Assembly: GCA_013365325.1 (NCBI GenBank)
Contig: JABVXV010000260.1
Location: 25,228-89,227, forward strand
Length of the DNA stretch: 64,000 nucleotides
From: Dipetalonema caudispina
Taxonomy: Eukaryota; Nematoda; Chromadorea; Rhabditida; Onchocercidae
Direction of reading: 5' to 3'
Under the pieces are notes generated by a model, which saw only the letters and a list, made by a program, of their open reading frames with translations, did no database searches and was not told where the DNA came from. The translations under genes were made by a program, and so were the position numbers. Positions 13,748 to 26,513 of the stretch are shown here, one piece after another. Numbering within the stretch: the stretch's first letter is position 1; every line of letters begins with the position of its first letter.

Positions 13748-14904
13748 CTAATGTTAATGAAATTTAGGTAAAAAAAAAAAACAAGATTGCTAACAAATTC
13801 ATACATTGATCAATAAAAACAAAAAAAAAAAAGAAAGAAAAAGTGATTGAATTATTCATCTTATCTTATGATACATTATACAGAAGTTAGGTAAAATACC
13901 TTTGTAAAAAATATGTAAATATATGGAATATTCAATTGTGATAAAAAAAAATCAAATTATAATCTATGATTGTTTTATAGATCAACTTAAATGAAAAATA
14001 TCCTTTTATTTCAATCAATTCAATAGGATTTTCCTCTTTAAATGTTTCAAAATTAAAAGGAAGAATTCATAAAAATGCACCAGTAATTTTCCATTCTATA
14101 CCACTCTTATTGCAGCATTGCAGCTGCCATTCAAAGAGCAAATCAATCAAATGTTTCGCCCGAAATTTTCATCTTTACTAATTTAATTGCTTAAAAAAAA
14201 AAGATAAAATTAAACCTTTCTTAATTAAATTAATCAAGAAAGCATATTATCTATTTTTTTTATTCACTTATTTACATGATAACAATAATTTCTAAATATT
14301 TTAAGATAAGAAAAAAAAAAATAACAAATAATAAATTCATATCATATTACTTTCAGTGATATGATCATTTAATCAATAATATTTGCAATCACAGTAATAT
14401 CATTTTTATTGTGGAATTAGAAAGAAGAATTAAAAAAATAATGTCAAGAAGGAAGAGGAAAAAAGATGAAAGATTATATCAAATTTATGATAAGAAAAAA
14501 AAAAAAAAAAAATTGATAACATTTAATAAAATAATAAAAATTTTTTGTCAATTCAAAAATTATTTCCTAAAAATTTTGTAATTAATATAAGGATTAAAAA
14601 AAAACTATATTAGGAAGAAAGAAATTAAAATTTAAAAGAGCTATTTGAGGAGGAACAGAGAAGCATCAACCTAACTACTATTACTACTCATATCTAACAC
14701 AACATCAATCTTCTTCTCTCTCTCTTTCTCTCTCTCTCTCCCTCTTTATGATTGACAAGTGTTTTTCTTGTTTCTCTTCCATATTTTTATGATCATTATT
14801 TATTATCTCATTATCATTCTATATATATTATTATGTTAATTTGTTACTTAATTTAATCATATTATAATCTTTTCATTGTCCACTTTTTTTTTTTTAAATT
14901 TTGT

Positions 14905-14905
<1 letters not shown>

Positions 14906-14940
<35 letters not shown>

Positions 14941-14958
14941 TTTTTTTTTTTTTTTTTT
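14906..14958. repeat. A31-T22 palindromic homopolymer block
   Basis: An unbroken run of about 31 A is followed directly by about 22 T, so the two arms can pair with each other. It lies in the gene-free stretch upstream of the recognised RhoGEF exons. Confidence 0.9.
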
Positions 14959-16744
14959 AATCGATGACAAATAAAATGCATTTTTTTTTTTCCTTTGGTA
15001 ACATTTTAAAATATAAACGATTGCTACATTTGTTGCAAATTAGAAAGTAATTAAATTATAAAAGTACAATAATTTTATTATAATCGATAAACTTTCAAAA
15101 TTATTAATAATTCAATTATTTTATTAATTAACTATTTTTTACTATTTTCATACGATTATAATTTTAAAAACAAAAAAAAAAAAAAATACAAACTTATCGA
15201 TTGATTCATAAATGTGTAAATATCATCGAATTTTTGACAATTATCGTATTGCAATATGTAAACATTAAAGGGTAAAATTTATTTTTTAAATGAAAAATAT
15301 ACAAAAAAAAAAAAAAAAAGAAGAACGTTATTTTAGCAAATATTTTTCGCTAAATTTTTTCAAGTGAAAAATTGTTCAATGAAATTGAAAATATGTGACA
15401 ATGAAATGGATCATCGAAGGTCATCATTATCCTTTTTAATGTTAAGAACAAAGTTCATTTTCATCTTTTTTTCTTTTTTTTTTTTTCTTCTACACTCCTA
15501 TCAAATCAACTGTTTGTATCGATTGATGGATTGTATCAGGAAAATGATCAGATCAATATCAAATACATCGTATGCTTTTTCTTTCCTCATATAAACATAA
15601 TTGTTCTAATTCTATAGCTAAATTATATCATAAAGAAAAGAAATGTACAAAAGCAATTATATCCAAACTATAATTACTATATAATATATCAGGTTGATAT
15701 TTTTCCAATCATTAAAAAATTATTCTTCTAGTAGAAGAAAAAAAAAACAAAAATTTAAATATTATTGCTAAAAATTTCATGTCAAATTTTTAGTTTAAAT
15801 TGCAAAAAAAATGGAAGTGGAAGAATTTTACATTGTAAAGTAAAAAGTGTAGAAATGGAAAAAAGAAAGGAAAAGTTAATCGTAGAAAAGCGAAAGAGTA
15901 GGTAAAAGAAATGAACTCTGTGAACCCTGTACATTGAACATTGCTCACATTGATTTAGCTATGTTATTCAAATAATCAGTGTTATGATGAATTTTTTTTT
16001 TTTTTTTTTGTACTCTTTGAAAGTTTAATTCCTTAAGATGAAATTGTTGAATGATGAAAAACATCAATCAATGTATGGAAATTTTTTTAAAAAAAAAAGA
16101 AAAGAAATCGATGTAATTGATGGATAACAAATAATGAATGTTTAATTATTTAATTCTTTGCATATTTATTAGTAAATATGAAAATGAACTGAAAGATTTC
16201 ATTTCAGTGCTTAATTTCATAATTTTAATATTGATTAAATTTAATGTATAGTAATGATGCATACAATAAAACATGTATCTTAATGTTAGTTGTTAGTTTA
16301 AAAAGTTTAAAAAATTTAAATGTAACAAAAAAGAAAGATAAATTGTATACTTTGCATTACAAACAGATATCAAACTGTATTTATTACTTCAAATAACTTT
16401 CTATTTTAAGATTAATTATTTATTCTTAAAAATTAAGGAAGATTTTCCTATTTTCCCTTGTCCACTTCTTTCACTTCTTCACAACTTTTAAACAAATTTC
16501 TAGTTTCAAAAAAAAAAAAAAAAACTTCATAAATTTCGATATGATTTATGCACATGTACATGAATTATATACAATTTGAAATGTAATTTCATTTAAATGG
16601 AAGTATACATGAAATAGCAATAAGATGATCATAATTAATTAAATTATATTCCAATGTTACATGTCAACTTCAACTAACAGTTTGAAATAACAATAAGATA
16701 ACCATGAAGCAATGACCAGTTCACAATGGATATTGAAATGTCAA

Positions 16745-16902
16745 CATTTCCAACAGAGTCAAGATTTAAATGTTTTAAACAAGATTGGAAATTCGAATTT
16801 CATTCATTTAAATATTTACACTGACATTTCCAACAGAGTCAAGATTTAAATGTTTTAAACAAGATTGGAAATTCGAATTTCATTCATTTAAATATTTACA
16901 CT
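16745..16902. repeat. 80-bp direct tandem duplication
   Basis: Two adjacent copies starting CATTTCCAACAGAGTC, at 16745 and 16825, appear identical through the shared ATTTACACT end. Identity over the whole unit points to a recent duplication. It is non-coding. Confidence 0.95.
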
Positions 16903-18353
16903 TCTAGTAAAACTTCAATAAAATATGCATTCACATATAGTCATTTGCTTTCTGTAATTTCTATTTATTATTTTATTGTTTCAGCGATATTTTCAAATTG
17001 AAATTGACATGGAACAATTGAGATATAGTTTGCATCAAAAATGAAATGCAGATAATTTACGTAAAAGTTTAGTTTCCATTTCAATATTTGATAAATTTTA
17101 GACATGAAAGCTATAAACCGTTCCAAAAAAAAAAATTGTCAAATTCAAGTAATAATCTTATAGCTTTAACAAAATTCATTCTACTAATTCGTTTAAATGA
17201 TGGAAGGAAGGAAGGAAGGAGAGAACTTTAGCTTATGATTAATTTAAGCAATAAATTCTAGTTCAAATACCTTTCTCAAATATCGTTAAATCTATCGGTT
17301 CTTTTTTTTGCATCTTTTATCAGTTTCAATATTCTCTTCTATCATTTCTATTTCTTCCCTTCTTTCGTTGATTTGATGAAAATTGTTCAGAAATTTCAAT
17401 CTAATTTTTCGTCGACAGTTCGTTGTTGTATATTTCTTTTTTTTTTTGATAATTATTGATTGATTGGCAATAAATCCAATTCTTCTATTTCGCCGAAAAA
17501 TCGTTTTCTAGTTTTTCTAGCATTGGTTGAGTATTTTTAATTAAGCTAATTGACTTCCCGGTTTATGGCATTAAATTTGTCGTGAAAGTTTTTCTTGTTG
17601 ATTTGGATAGTTTGTTATTTCATAGACAAAAATTGTTTGTAGAGATTTACTTTGATAACAAAGAATTTAATAACAGTAGACGTAACAGTACGATATGGTG
17701 GAGCTGTGGTCACTCAGAAGCGATGAAAGTGACCTCTTATCTCAGTGACTCTTCTTAGAAGAGATCCTTTGTTCTTGTTGAAGGAGAATCCTTATTTCCC
17801 AACTCCTCTTCCGAAATTCTCAACCTATATATATACAAATCTGGATGGGAGTGATCTACATGTGTTACAATTCTATTGGATACAGAGGTAGATATGTAAA
17901 CAAGGTCACGTTGATTTACGATTAATGACAATAGATACGCTGATTTACTATTAGTCACAATATGTTATAGTCGTAAACATCCTAAATAAATGGTGAGGAT
18001 AAAGTAAATGTTACAGTCGTAAACAAAGATGAGAATATTCTTAACTTAACGATATTCATTTAAAAACAATTTATACGATGAATTAGTCCAATAAAGAGTA
18101 AAACCAAATCACTAAAATTATTTGAACACGAATTACCTTAATTTCTTATGATACCGTTATATCAATTATCTTCCCCTTTCTTTCTTTAAGCCTTTTATCG
18201 ATTATATCTTTGCTGATCATCACTTCCTTTTTCCAAGCTGTCTATAAGTTGTATCCTCTACATACTGTTTTTACTGCTTAACTGAAATGTAAAATTATAT
18301 AAACCATGGAAGAGCTAGTAATAATACCTATGTAATGGTAGACTTAATTCCAT

Positions 18354-19115
18354 TTAGTTTCTTCCTGATCTTTTCATTTCACTAAATCGTTGCTCAATTT
18401 CTTCGTCAATCTTCTTGTATTTCGCCGTTAGTGACCGAGAAAAGTTAACCGATCGAGTGATGAATTTTCCTGCTTATCAATATCATGCATAATAATTGAT
18501 CCAGAAGAGAAGATTTTATTTTCGTTTATTCAAGCCATTTAACAATAGCATTCTCTTTGCATTCCTTGTATAACGAATAAGTGTAAATTGTATCAACAAT
18601 AGAATACAAGCAATTTACTATTCTATATTTGCATACAGAGGACAACCGTGCCGACAACAGATTTTGCACAATGAAATTTCACCTAATTAATAGGAAAGCA
18701 TTACTTCAAAATTTGTGCACATAATTTATTTATGTTACTGAACTACGTTAATTACGATCGCTTTATTCACTTACTTTACCGGATAACTTACAAATTCTTA
18801 GTTTACTGGACAGCTGTATCACTTTTTTATTTTAATATGAAAGATCAAGTTACTCTAAAAAGTGATGAGTGAAACAAGACGTAGTACGAATTAGTTAGAC
18901 AATACATATTTGCAAGATATTCTACCGGAAGAAGGAAAAAGTCCAGCATTAAATCCATTGATAGCTAATAATCGTTTTGATATTTGAATAGATCACTCTC
19001 TTATCCATTTCGCTTTTCCATCGAAAAACTCATCCTGATCCTCCTCAGAACTCAACGAACCCTTTTCTTCTTCATCACTACCATTCACCCTCTGCAATCC
19101 GGAAAACCGAAACAT
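18354..19115 (-). CDS. Small unrecognised protein, two-exon model
   Basis: The last exon, 18354-18469, encodes KFITRSVNFSRSLTAKYKKI, then DEEIEQRFSEMKRSGRN and a stop. It is strongly coding-like and follows a CAG acceptor. An upstream open stretch, ATG at 19115 down to about 18975, encodes MFRFSGLQRVNGSDEEEKGS and an acidic Ser/Glu-rich tail. The join is unresolved: the 3' exon needs one leftover base, which a donor after AATG or AAGG in the first exon would supply. The product would be small, charged and soluble, with no signal peptide. It is head-to-head with MED7, about 600 bp apart. I do not recognise the family. Confidence 0.4.
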
Positions 19116-19717
19116 TTCGAAGGTAAATAATATTGGTTAAATTCACTACCGAGCTTCTCGAATCCAGACCTATCGCAACTTTTGCCCGAACCACAAACTA
19201 ATCTGTTTTGTTTGTTCCTCGGATCATTAATATCTTGAGCTATCTCGTTTGTTATCTGACTTTCTGCTTACTAACATCTAGCAAATTATGTTGCTCCCTT
19301 TCATCTCTCACTTCTTGTACTATTTATCAATGTCGTAGTCATAATGTAAAGTTTTTGGCAAATTCGGCAAATCCGGTTCGATGCTTTCATTTTTCGGTAG
19401 TACCGTTTCCAGTATTTCTCTTTAAGGGTGTAAGTTTCATTCATGGGTAATCTTTGTAAGACTTACGAATTTTTTGGCAATTTCCTTTCCGGTAGATCCC
19501 CATAGCTGGATTAAATTGAGATGTGACTAAAGAGATGGAAGAAATTCTGAATTATTAATAATCTTCTTTTACTAATTTGTACACTGATGTAATTATTCAC
19601 GGGTTCATTCATAACATTTCAACTTTATACAACAAATTTTGATTTAGATATTTTTTTGCTGGCTATTAATTGGTTGGGAATTGAATGTGCAAATTTTGGT
19701 AAAGCTAACGAGGGCAT
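19116..19717. promoter_or_regulatory. Divergent intergenic region upstream of MED7
   Basis: About 600 bp between the starts of a small minus-strand gene and plus-strand MED7. By position it is the likely shared promoter. No specific site is recognisable. A plus-strand frame at 19208-19450 has no supporting features. Confidence 0.4.
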
Positions 19718-21866
19718 ATGGCAGCTCATCCGATTGGTGTAAGTCCGTTTCCTCAACCACCGGAATATGCTCGTCAGTATACAGATGCTAATGTCGCGAA
19801 GAAAAATGTATTACCACCACCAGTTATACCATCCGAATTTACGGTTTTTGGCGAAGAATACAATTTCGAAGAGGTTTTTGATATGGCGTTTACACATTTC
19901 ATTTTTTTATTTTTTTACCGGACTTGGAATATTGCACTTGTTTTGTATAAGAAATAGCACTGAAATGATCTGATTAGTTTATAAAATGTCACTTTCTTTT
20001 TTCTGTTCCCCTTATCTATCATAATTAATTACTTTAATTTTTCCACAGGAGTTGAGAATACCTCCCCTTTAATTATCTGTTATTACTCCAGTTTTGACCA
20101 CTTATTATTACTAGTGAAATTGTCTGTGGAATTTCTGCATTTTGGACTCCGGTTTTCATCAAAAATTTTTGAAATCCTCTTGGAAATGAAAGCTGAGTTA
20201 GATCTGAATTCTTTTTTTTGAAGTTTGACAAAATTAGCTTTTTATATATTACCATATATAATATTGCAGGAAATGATCCGCTCATTACAATCTCAGAAAA
20301 TGCAGCAGTTGTTTTCGAGTAATGGAGACTGGAGAAGTGAGTTGAAGAAGTTGAACAGGAGTACGGTTGCTGCGTTCCTTGATCTTCTAGATATCCTTAT
20401 ACGGTAAGCTGTTGGTTTCTTGTTTTGGCTAGGAATCCGGTTATCCGACTACATTTTCTTTCCTTTGATTCAGTTTTGAAGGTTTGATTGTTGTCAATCA
20501 CCCAAGTGACGATAATCTGACTCCTCAAATTTTATGCAGAACCACAAATACAAATAAAGCAGATCAAATGTATAAGAACAAAGGAAAAGCCGAAAAAGCA
20601 GCTGTCTCCCATCAGTTTTTTGCGAAGATATGATTCTATGTCCTTCAGACATTAGCGATATAATATTTTGTCTGAATAGAGAAAGGAAGAAGTATTCTGT
20701 AGGAGGACTGTTGTAACCAGTTTTATTAGAACAGGAAGGGAAAAGGTCAAATTTCGTTAAAAAAAATGAAGAGAAGGATCGAATAGAACGTATTTGATAG
20801 GTAGAGAAATCTTTCACGTAATTTCATTTGCTCTATACGATGAAATTCGCTGCTGTCGAAATACCAAGACAGAAAAAAAAAAAATGATAATGATTGTGTA
20901 TTGTTATTGCTGAGTTGATTTTGTTATCATCTTTTTAGCTTCCCAGTATTCATTGTGTTTGGACCGATCATCAGAAATACATACAAATAGATATTCGAGA
21001 TGAAAAGTTCTCAAATAGTATGCAATAACGTGAATCTGAGAAGGATGACATATAGTTGTTTGTGTTTGCCTTAACTTTATCTATGATATTTAAGGTGTCC
21101 AAATCATCCCGAGCGTCTGGAGAAAATTAATAATCTACGCCTTCTTTTCATCAATATGCATCACCTGATAAATGAATATCGGCCGGTACAGGCACGAGAT
21201 GCGTTGCAATCGATGATGAAATTATTAATCAAAACCATTGAGGTAAATTTTTTCTATACGACCGCAGTTTCGTATGTGTTATTTCGGAAGTCATTTCCGA
21301 AAAATGGCTTGTAATTAGTAAATTGTATTTGGTGATATATCGCAAAATTTTTAGGAAGTTACGAGTCGCTTTCGCACTTACCTAGCTATGGGTCATGAGG
21401 CATTAAATCAGGTTATCGATGAGGTACCTCCGGTACTTTCAGCTTCTCCGATGCTTAATGTTGAGGTATTATTTTTCATTTGTTTTTCTCATTTTAATTT
21501 TAATGGTTTGCTAATAAATAATGGCTTGTGTTCTTAGAAATCTGATTACAATGAATGATCGGTTTTTCAGAGCTTCATTTTTTTTTTCGTTTCCGAAATT
21601 TTATTCTGGATTTGAAGGTTTTGCTTGATTTTTGACATTTCCAGGATATGGATGTTGGTGAGTCGGTGGAGCAGCGAGTTAGAACAGTTGAAAGTGCAAT
21701 TAGTAAACGGAGGAGTAGCTATGATGAAGCCCGAAAGACAACCATATCTAGGCGAGAAGCTTGGAGAAGAGATGTAATGCTTTGTGAATTGCTAGACAAT
21801 ATGGGTGATGCAGATCTAGAAAGGAGGCTATCGCCTTCCACAAGTAGAGTTCAAATGGAATACTGA
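19718..21866 (+). CDS. MED7: Mediator complex subunit 7
   Basis: Subunit of the middle module of Mediator, which links transcription factors to RNA polymerase II in the nucleus. Exons 19718-19873, 20270-20403, 21095-21242, 21355-21465 and 21645-21866 join in frame to about 256 residues, close to the roughly 230 of human MED7. The N-terminus has the proline-rich pattern [16 protein letters not shown], then [10 protein letters not shown]. The conserved core is [20 protein letters not shown], followed by [17 protein letters not shown] and the helix [17 protein letters not shown]. The C-terminal exon is charged and probably coiled coil. The start is the first ATG of the conserved N-terminus. It is the first of four plus-strand genes in a row. 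Confidence 0.95.
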
Positions 21867-22921
21867 TATATGCAAACCTTCACATATTTAACAATATGGA
21901 ATTGGTTTTGAAGAACTATGTCGCATTTACTACCCATTTATTATGAATGTTATTGGAACGATAAGAATAGATATAATGAAACTATCAAGCTAAATGGCTT
22001 GTTTGCTATGCATTTGTTACAATTGTGAAAAGACCATGCTAGATGTTTATTGCACAAAACTTACAAACTGTATAAATTATTTTCCATCATATATGATGAG
22101 AGGAAATGTTGAAGCATAATTTCTTGTAAAAAGTATTTATTTCATTATATATCTTCATGTTTTATGAATTTGAATGGGGCATAATTTTCGGTGCTTCATG
22201 TTTGTGAATGATTGGTGATAAAGTCATTCAAAATGACATAATGCTTACATTACTTGATCGAGGCTGAATTGAAGTAGTACGTGGAAATATTTGTTGTTGC
22301 CGTTGGAGCAAAGTTTTCTTGTAACGAAAATCAAGTGAAAAATTGAGTGGTGTACTCAGCAATATAGGAGAAGTGTGTACTCATATGTGTATCGGAAATG
22401 ATTCGAATGATATTGGTTCTAAACATTGTGAATCACAAATTGGAAGAAGTGCAAAATATTGTTTAACAAATTAAGATAATGCTATATTCAAGAAAATTGA
22501 AGCTATCTCAGAAATGGAACTATATGTATTTACCATTGTAACCAAATAGTTTTATCATTTACAGAGTTTAATATGAAGCTATTTTTTTTGAAGAAACCGA
22601 CTATGTAGTTGGTTGTACTATCACGGCGAAAAAAGTTATATGGATCAGTCCCAGACGTATAAAAGAAGAGAGTTCTACAAAGAATGTATGGATTACTTGT
22701 TACAGCATTTCCTTAGCAAATATCTGAGTACCATGAACATATCGGATTTTTTGAATTTTTTTAAAAATATTTGTTAAAATTTCATACTGGCAAGAAATAT
22801 GAAAGATTTGACAGTCCTAGCTATCGGTTATCATTATTTATAACTGTATCATGTTTATTAGCTTTTTCTCTAGATTCATCTTGTATAATATGTTAATTTT
22901 ACGAAATTTTTTAATTTTAGG
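21867..22921. other. MED7 3' flank and intergenic spacer
   Basis: About 1.05 kb of AT-rich sequence. It holds the MED7 3' UTR and the leader region of the zinc-finger gene, ending in a TTTTAATTTTAG acceptor one base before that gene's ATG. No other gene seen. Confidence 0.5.
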
Positions 22922-25337
22922 ATGCCTGAATCGAGTAGACAATGTGAATCTGTTCACATTCCAGTTCGCAATTCTCGTCATCCATTGCTATGCGCTGAAT
23001 GTCATAAACGATTTCAAACAATACAAGAATTATATTTACATTCGGAAGTATGCATCATTGAATCATTTGAAAATGAAGCTATCAGTGTATTTTCGAGTAT
23101 GCCATCTCTTACAGAACCAAGTACTGCTTTTACCGCTGCTACACATGCTGGAATTACGGCTAAAGTATGTTTGTTCTCTAAGGTTTCAAAGTGAAAATGT
23201 AAAGATTTTCAGGAATAAGAGAAGAAACTAAGCATAGATAGGCTTAATTTAATATGAACTGTGGAAATATTAATCCAAGGTTGACGGTACTGATGTTTTG
23301 TGCTTAAGTAATTTTTGGAGACATATTTTAAGGGATAAATTGCTTTATTGTTTACAGAATAAGATGTCAATAGACAGATAAGAGTTCTTTAAGCTAAATT
23401 CTTGAATATTTTATGAGAAATTTGTTAGCTATTTTCATATATAGCTACTTTTAAATTAATTTTTTTTTTTTTTTTTTTGTTCACAGGGAGATGATCCTCC
23501 AATTTTGGTACCCGAAACAAGTACTTCAGCAAGCTCTTCAGTGTCAACAAATCCTCCACTTTCCTCAAAATGTAAAACAGAATGTTCAAGAAGTAAAAAA
23601 ACAGAAATAGTGACAGTAACGGGAGCGTCAAAAACAACACCCATTTCATTTATTTCTTCGTCGGAATCAGAACAACGGTGTTGGTCATCTTCTGAAAGGT
23701 TTGCATACATAATTGTTGCAGAAAGGTCTCATGGGGTAGTCACTTTGTTTGAATAAAAAAAAAAAAAAAACCAAGTATTTCAGGCCACAGAAAATACCTT
23801 TTGAGTTAGAAAATGCTCAAATATTACAAAGTCCTGGTGGACTCAAGATTTATGTATCTATTGAAAGGCAATTTGGGCGAGGAAGTGATGGAACTATTAA
23901 TGGGAATGATAGCCGTGATCATGGTTCTCATGGTTTCATGCTTTTTAAAATTCCATAAAATACAAAAAAGCTTCCTGCATAATTTAACTTTGAATAGTCT
24001 GTACTAAATCCTTTTCTTGTTTCTTCTTTTTTATTCGTTTTAAGAATGATTAGGATATTTTCAAGTTGATTGGCATAATGCAAAGATTAGTGATTTCGAG
24101 GTGATAAGTTGCTGAAACTGAATTTTAATTTAGGTACGCACAATTTTAATGCAACCAATTCCAAAAGAAAAGTAATTGGAGCATTAGCAAATGCTAATGA
24201 TGATGATACGTATCGGCCGAAAATGGAATGTCCTACATGTGGTCTGGTACTTTATAGGCATAATTTTGGTACCCATTATCGAATACATACTGGTGAATTG
24301 CCTTTTATTTGTACATATTGTCAAAAGCGATTCCGAACAACATCTGCATTGAAAGTTCATATCAGGTAAGAATATCTTCAAGCATCCCTTAAATGTGAGA
24401 AAATTGCAGAGATTTTTCTGTAAAACCGTTATTTTTACCTTTCGTTAGGCTGCAAATTTATCTAGTTTTGGTTTTATTTTCAGAGCGCATACCGGTGAAA
24501 AGCCTTATTCATGCCCAAAATGTTCCTACTGTTGCATTACTAAACGTAACCTTGATCGTCATGTCATTAACAATCATGTCAGAGAAGGAGAAAGGCGAGG
24601 TACGCACTTCGGGGAGAAAAAAATTCGTCTTTTCAACTTATGATGGAAATAGGGAAAATATCATTTGATAATTCTTTGGCTTTACCAGAACTTTACCTAC
24701 TATCTACTATGAATGATGTAAGAGCAAAAAATCAAACCTAATGCGGAAAATAAAGTGGGGGATATTTTTGTCCTTGTCGAGTTGTATAGTCTGAATAAGG
24801 TTACGAGATTAATGAGGATTAATAAAGTAATTTCCCTTGAAATATCCATTAAGGACCACGAGAACGAAGATCACGATACAGGAGAGATGAGTATAGCGTT
24901 ATCATCGATGATATTGAAATGGATACCGTTGAGGAGGCTGAAAAAATGGACCATCGTTACGTTATGTCTCCGACAGAGATAGAAAATAGGGATGTGGTAA
25001 GTTCCTATTTTCGAAGACTTTGGACATATGAACCTTCATCGCTTTAGTAAAATGAATGAAATAATTATAAGGTTAATTTTTATCAGCACTCATGAAGAAT
25101 GGAGGGAAATATGTCTCTAAAATAGTTTTTTAAAAGCAAGAAAGTTGTCTTTTGGAAACTGATAATGTTTATTTGAAAAAAATTAGTGGTCCGGGGGGAA
25201 TTAGATTAGTGTTATTTGTGATCGTTGTTTTATCAATATTGTTGCAGGTGAAAAAGAAAACAAATGATGAAATGGAAGGCAGCGATGATAATAGACAATC
25301 GATTGACATGCCCGTTCTTCCTTTGCTAACCTTATAG
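22922..25337 (+). CDS. Zinc-finger protein with one C2HC and three C2H2-like fingers
   Basis: Probable nucleic-acid-binding nuclear protein. Exons 22922-23164, 23487-23698, 23784-23932, 24134-24365, 24484-24599, 24854-24996 and 25248-25337 join in frame to 394 residues. Finger 1 (about residues 24-44) is CAECHKRF with H and C as its last ligands. A Ser/Thr-rich linker follows. Three fingers lie at about 232-311: CPTCGLVLYRHNFGTHYRIH, CTYCQKRFRTTSALKVHIRAH (21 residues by count, ending in the H of the next exon) and CPKCSYCCITKRNLDRHV. A TGEKPYSC linker precedes the last. The tail is acidic (IIDDIEMDTVEEAEKMD). An AATAAA lies about 70 bases after the stop. The orthologue was not identified. 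Confidence 0.85.
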
Positions 25338-25717
25338 ATATATAAATCCTGCTCAGTCAAGAGTTTATACAGTTTATGCTCATCTTTAGTTATACGTTTG
25401 TTTATACCAATAAAATATATTCATAAAGTCCAACTTAATTTTTCTTAAGAAGTTGGAACCTAACGATAATTCACAGGTTTGTATCAGAACTTGTGGTGCC
25501 GTATATTTTGATATTACCGATTAATTCGAATTTCTTTATCCCGCATTATTGAATATGTCGAATTCAATGCAGACATTATCTTTTGTTTTTGTATGAATAT
25601 ATATATATATATATATATATGTGGAAACTGCTCATTCAATAGATTTTAATTTTGGCCTCCTATAAATTTCTGTTTCGAATGATTTAGAGGAGCTTTTTTG
25701 TTTGAGGGTCATTTTGC

Positions 25718-26513
25718 ATGAGCGATTTGAATAGGTTAAACAATGAAAGGGATCGATTGTTGCAAGCATCACGAATTCGGCTAATAATGCGTGAACTGTC
25801 ATCATGTATTGCGAAGGAAGCCCTAGAATATCGCAATGATCCTTCAAACTCAAAGTCTCTGTTGGATGTTTTAGAACCGTGAGTTGGATTTTTGTTCCAT
25901 TTATATACTTGAATCAAGTAAGCCATAAACAAAATGACTTTTCGACAAATTATTTACGTGGTAATAGGAACAAGAAACTTACTTATTTGTATTCAGTAAA
26001 TTTAAATAAGCAGCCGAGATTCAAAAGGAGGCAGTTATATATTTCTAGTAGGCATTAACATATAGCTGTTTGATCTTCGAAATGTTTTTTTTTTTTTCTT
26101 TTGAAGGATTTGCCGATGTTTCGGAGGTATTGTATTAGAAGCGGTATCTCTAGCAGACAACGGCAATGTTTACTTACTCAAAGATCCCATTCATGGTCGA
26201 AGTATATATGAAGTAAGTTAGGAAAATGAAGAGAAAATGAAAATTTACTTAATTTAGCCGTTTAATACTAGAAGTTGAAGTTACAAATTTATATTTAGCC
26301 AAGCAAAAATGTGCTTGGATAAAGCTGGGGAAAAAGCGAGAAGGAACATAAAGTTGTTATGCCCGAGAAAAATCATGTAAGTCATACCGTAACCATAATT
26401 TTGACAAATTATAATATCTTATTTTATTTAGGTATCTGGAACACATTCCCAATGTACATATACCTGTCTTCCAATGATCAATTATTGCCAGTGTTCATAT
26501 TTCCTCCAGGGAG
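25718..26513 (+). CDS. ZSWIM7: ZSWIM7/SWS1-like SWIM-domain protein (3' end unresolved)
   Basis: SWS1 works with Rad51 paralogues in the Shu complex to support homologous recombination. Exons 25718-25878, 26107-26212 and 26432-26513 join in frame. The order matches human ZSWIM7: an N-terminal helical region, then CFGGIVLEAVSLADNGNVYL (like the GSSATQALDLVDRQSITLI segment), GRSIYEVSG (like RRVYQVLG), and CTYTCLPMINYCQCSYFLQG. In the last, C-x-C is the first half of the SWIM motif. The second half (C-x-H) should lie in a further exon; none was found, so the model is partial. A small spliced block at 27081-27106 may be part of it. The gene starts 380 bases after the zinc-finger gene and is followed by TOP3. 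Confidence 0.7.

Larger units (their letters stand above)
13748..18353. other. Long AT-rich non-coding stretch
   Basis: About 4.6 kb without a gene I can support. It contains homopolymers, a CT microsatellite (about 14713-14744), an A31/T22 palindrome (14906-14958), an exact 80-bp tandem duplication (16745-16902), a GGAA run (about 17203-17222) and a weak minus-strand open frame at 17755-17958. The 5' exons and promoter of the RhoGEF probably lie here; a possible exon near 14100-14165 could not be confirmed. Confidence 0.5.

Noticed and set aside
14100..14165. Minus-strand stretch encoding AKHLIDLLFEWQLQCCNK
   Set aside because: It has a possible donor but a weak acceptor and no match I recognise. 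It may be a 5' RhoGEF exon; too weak to list.
17755..17958. Minus-strand 67-codon open frame
   Set aside because: No domain, no clear splice sites, and repeat-like surroundings.
20049..20074. Possible extra MED7 exon after a CCACAG acceptor (ELRIPPL then stop)
   Set aside because: Joining exon 1 directly to 20270 gives the conserved MED7 order, and this piece would end the protein early.
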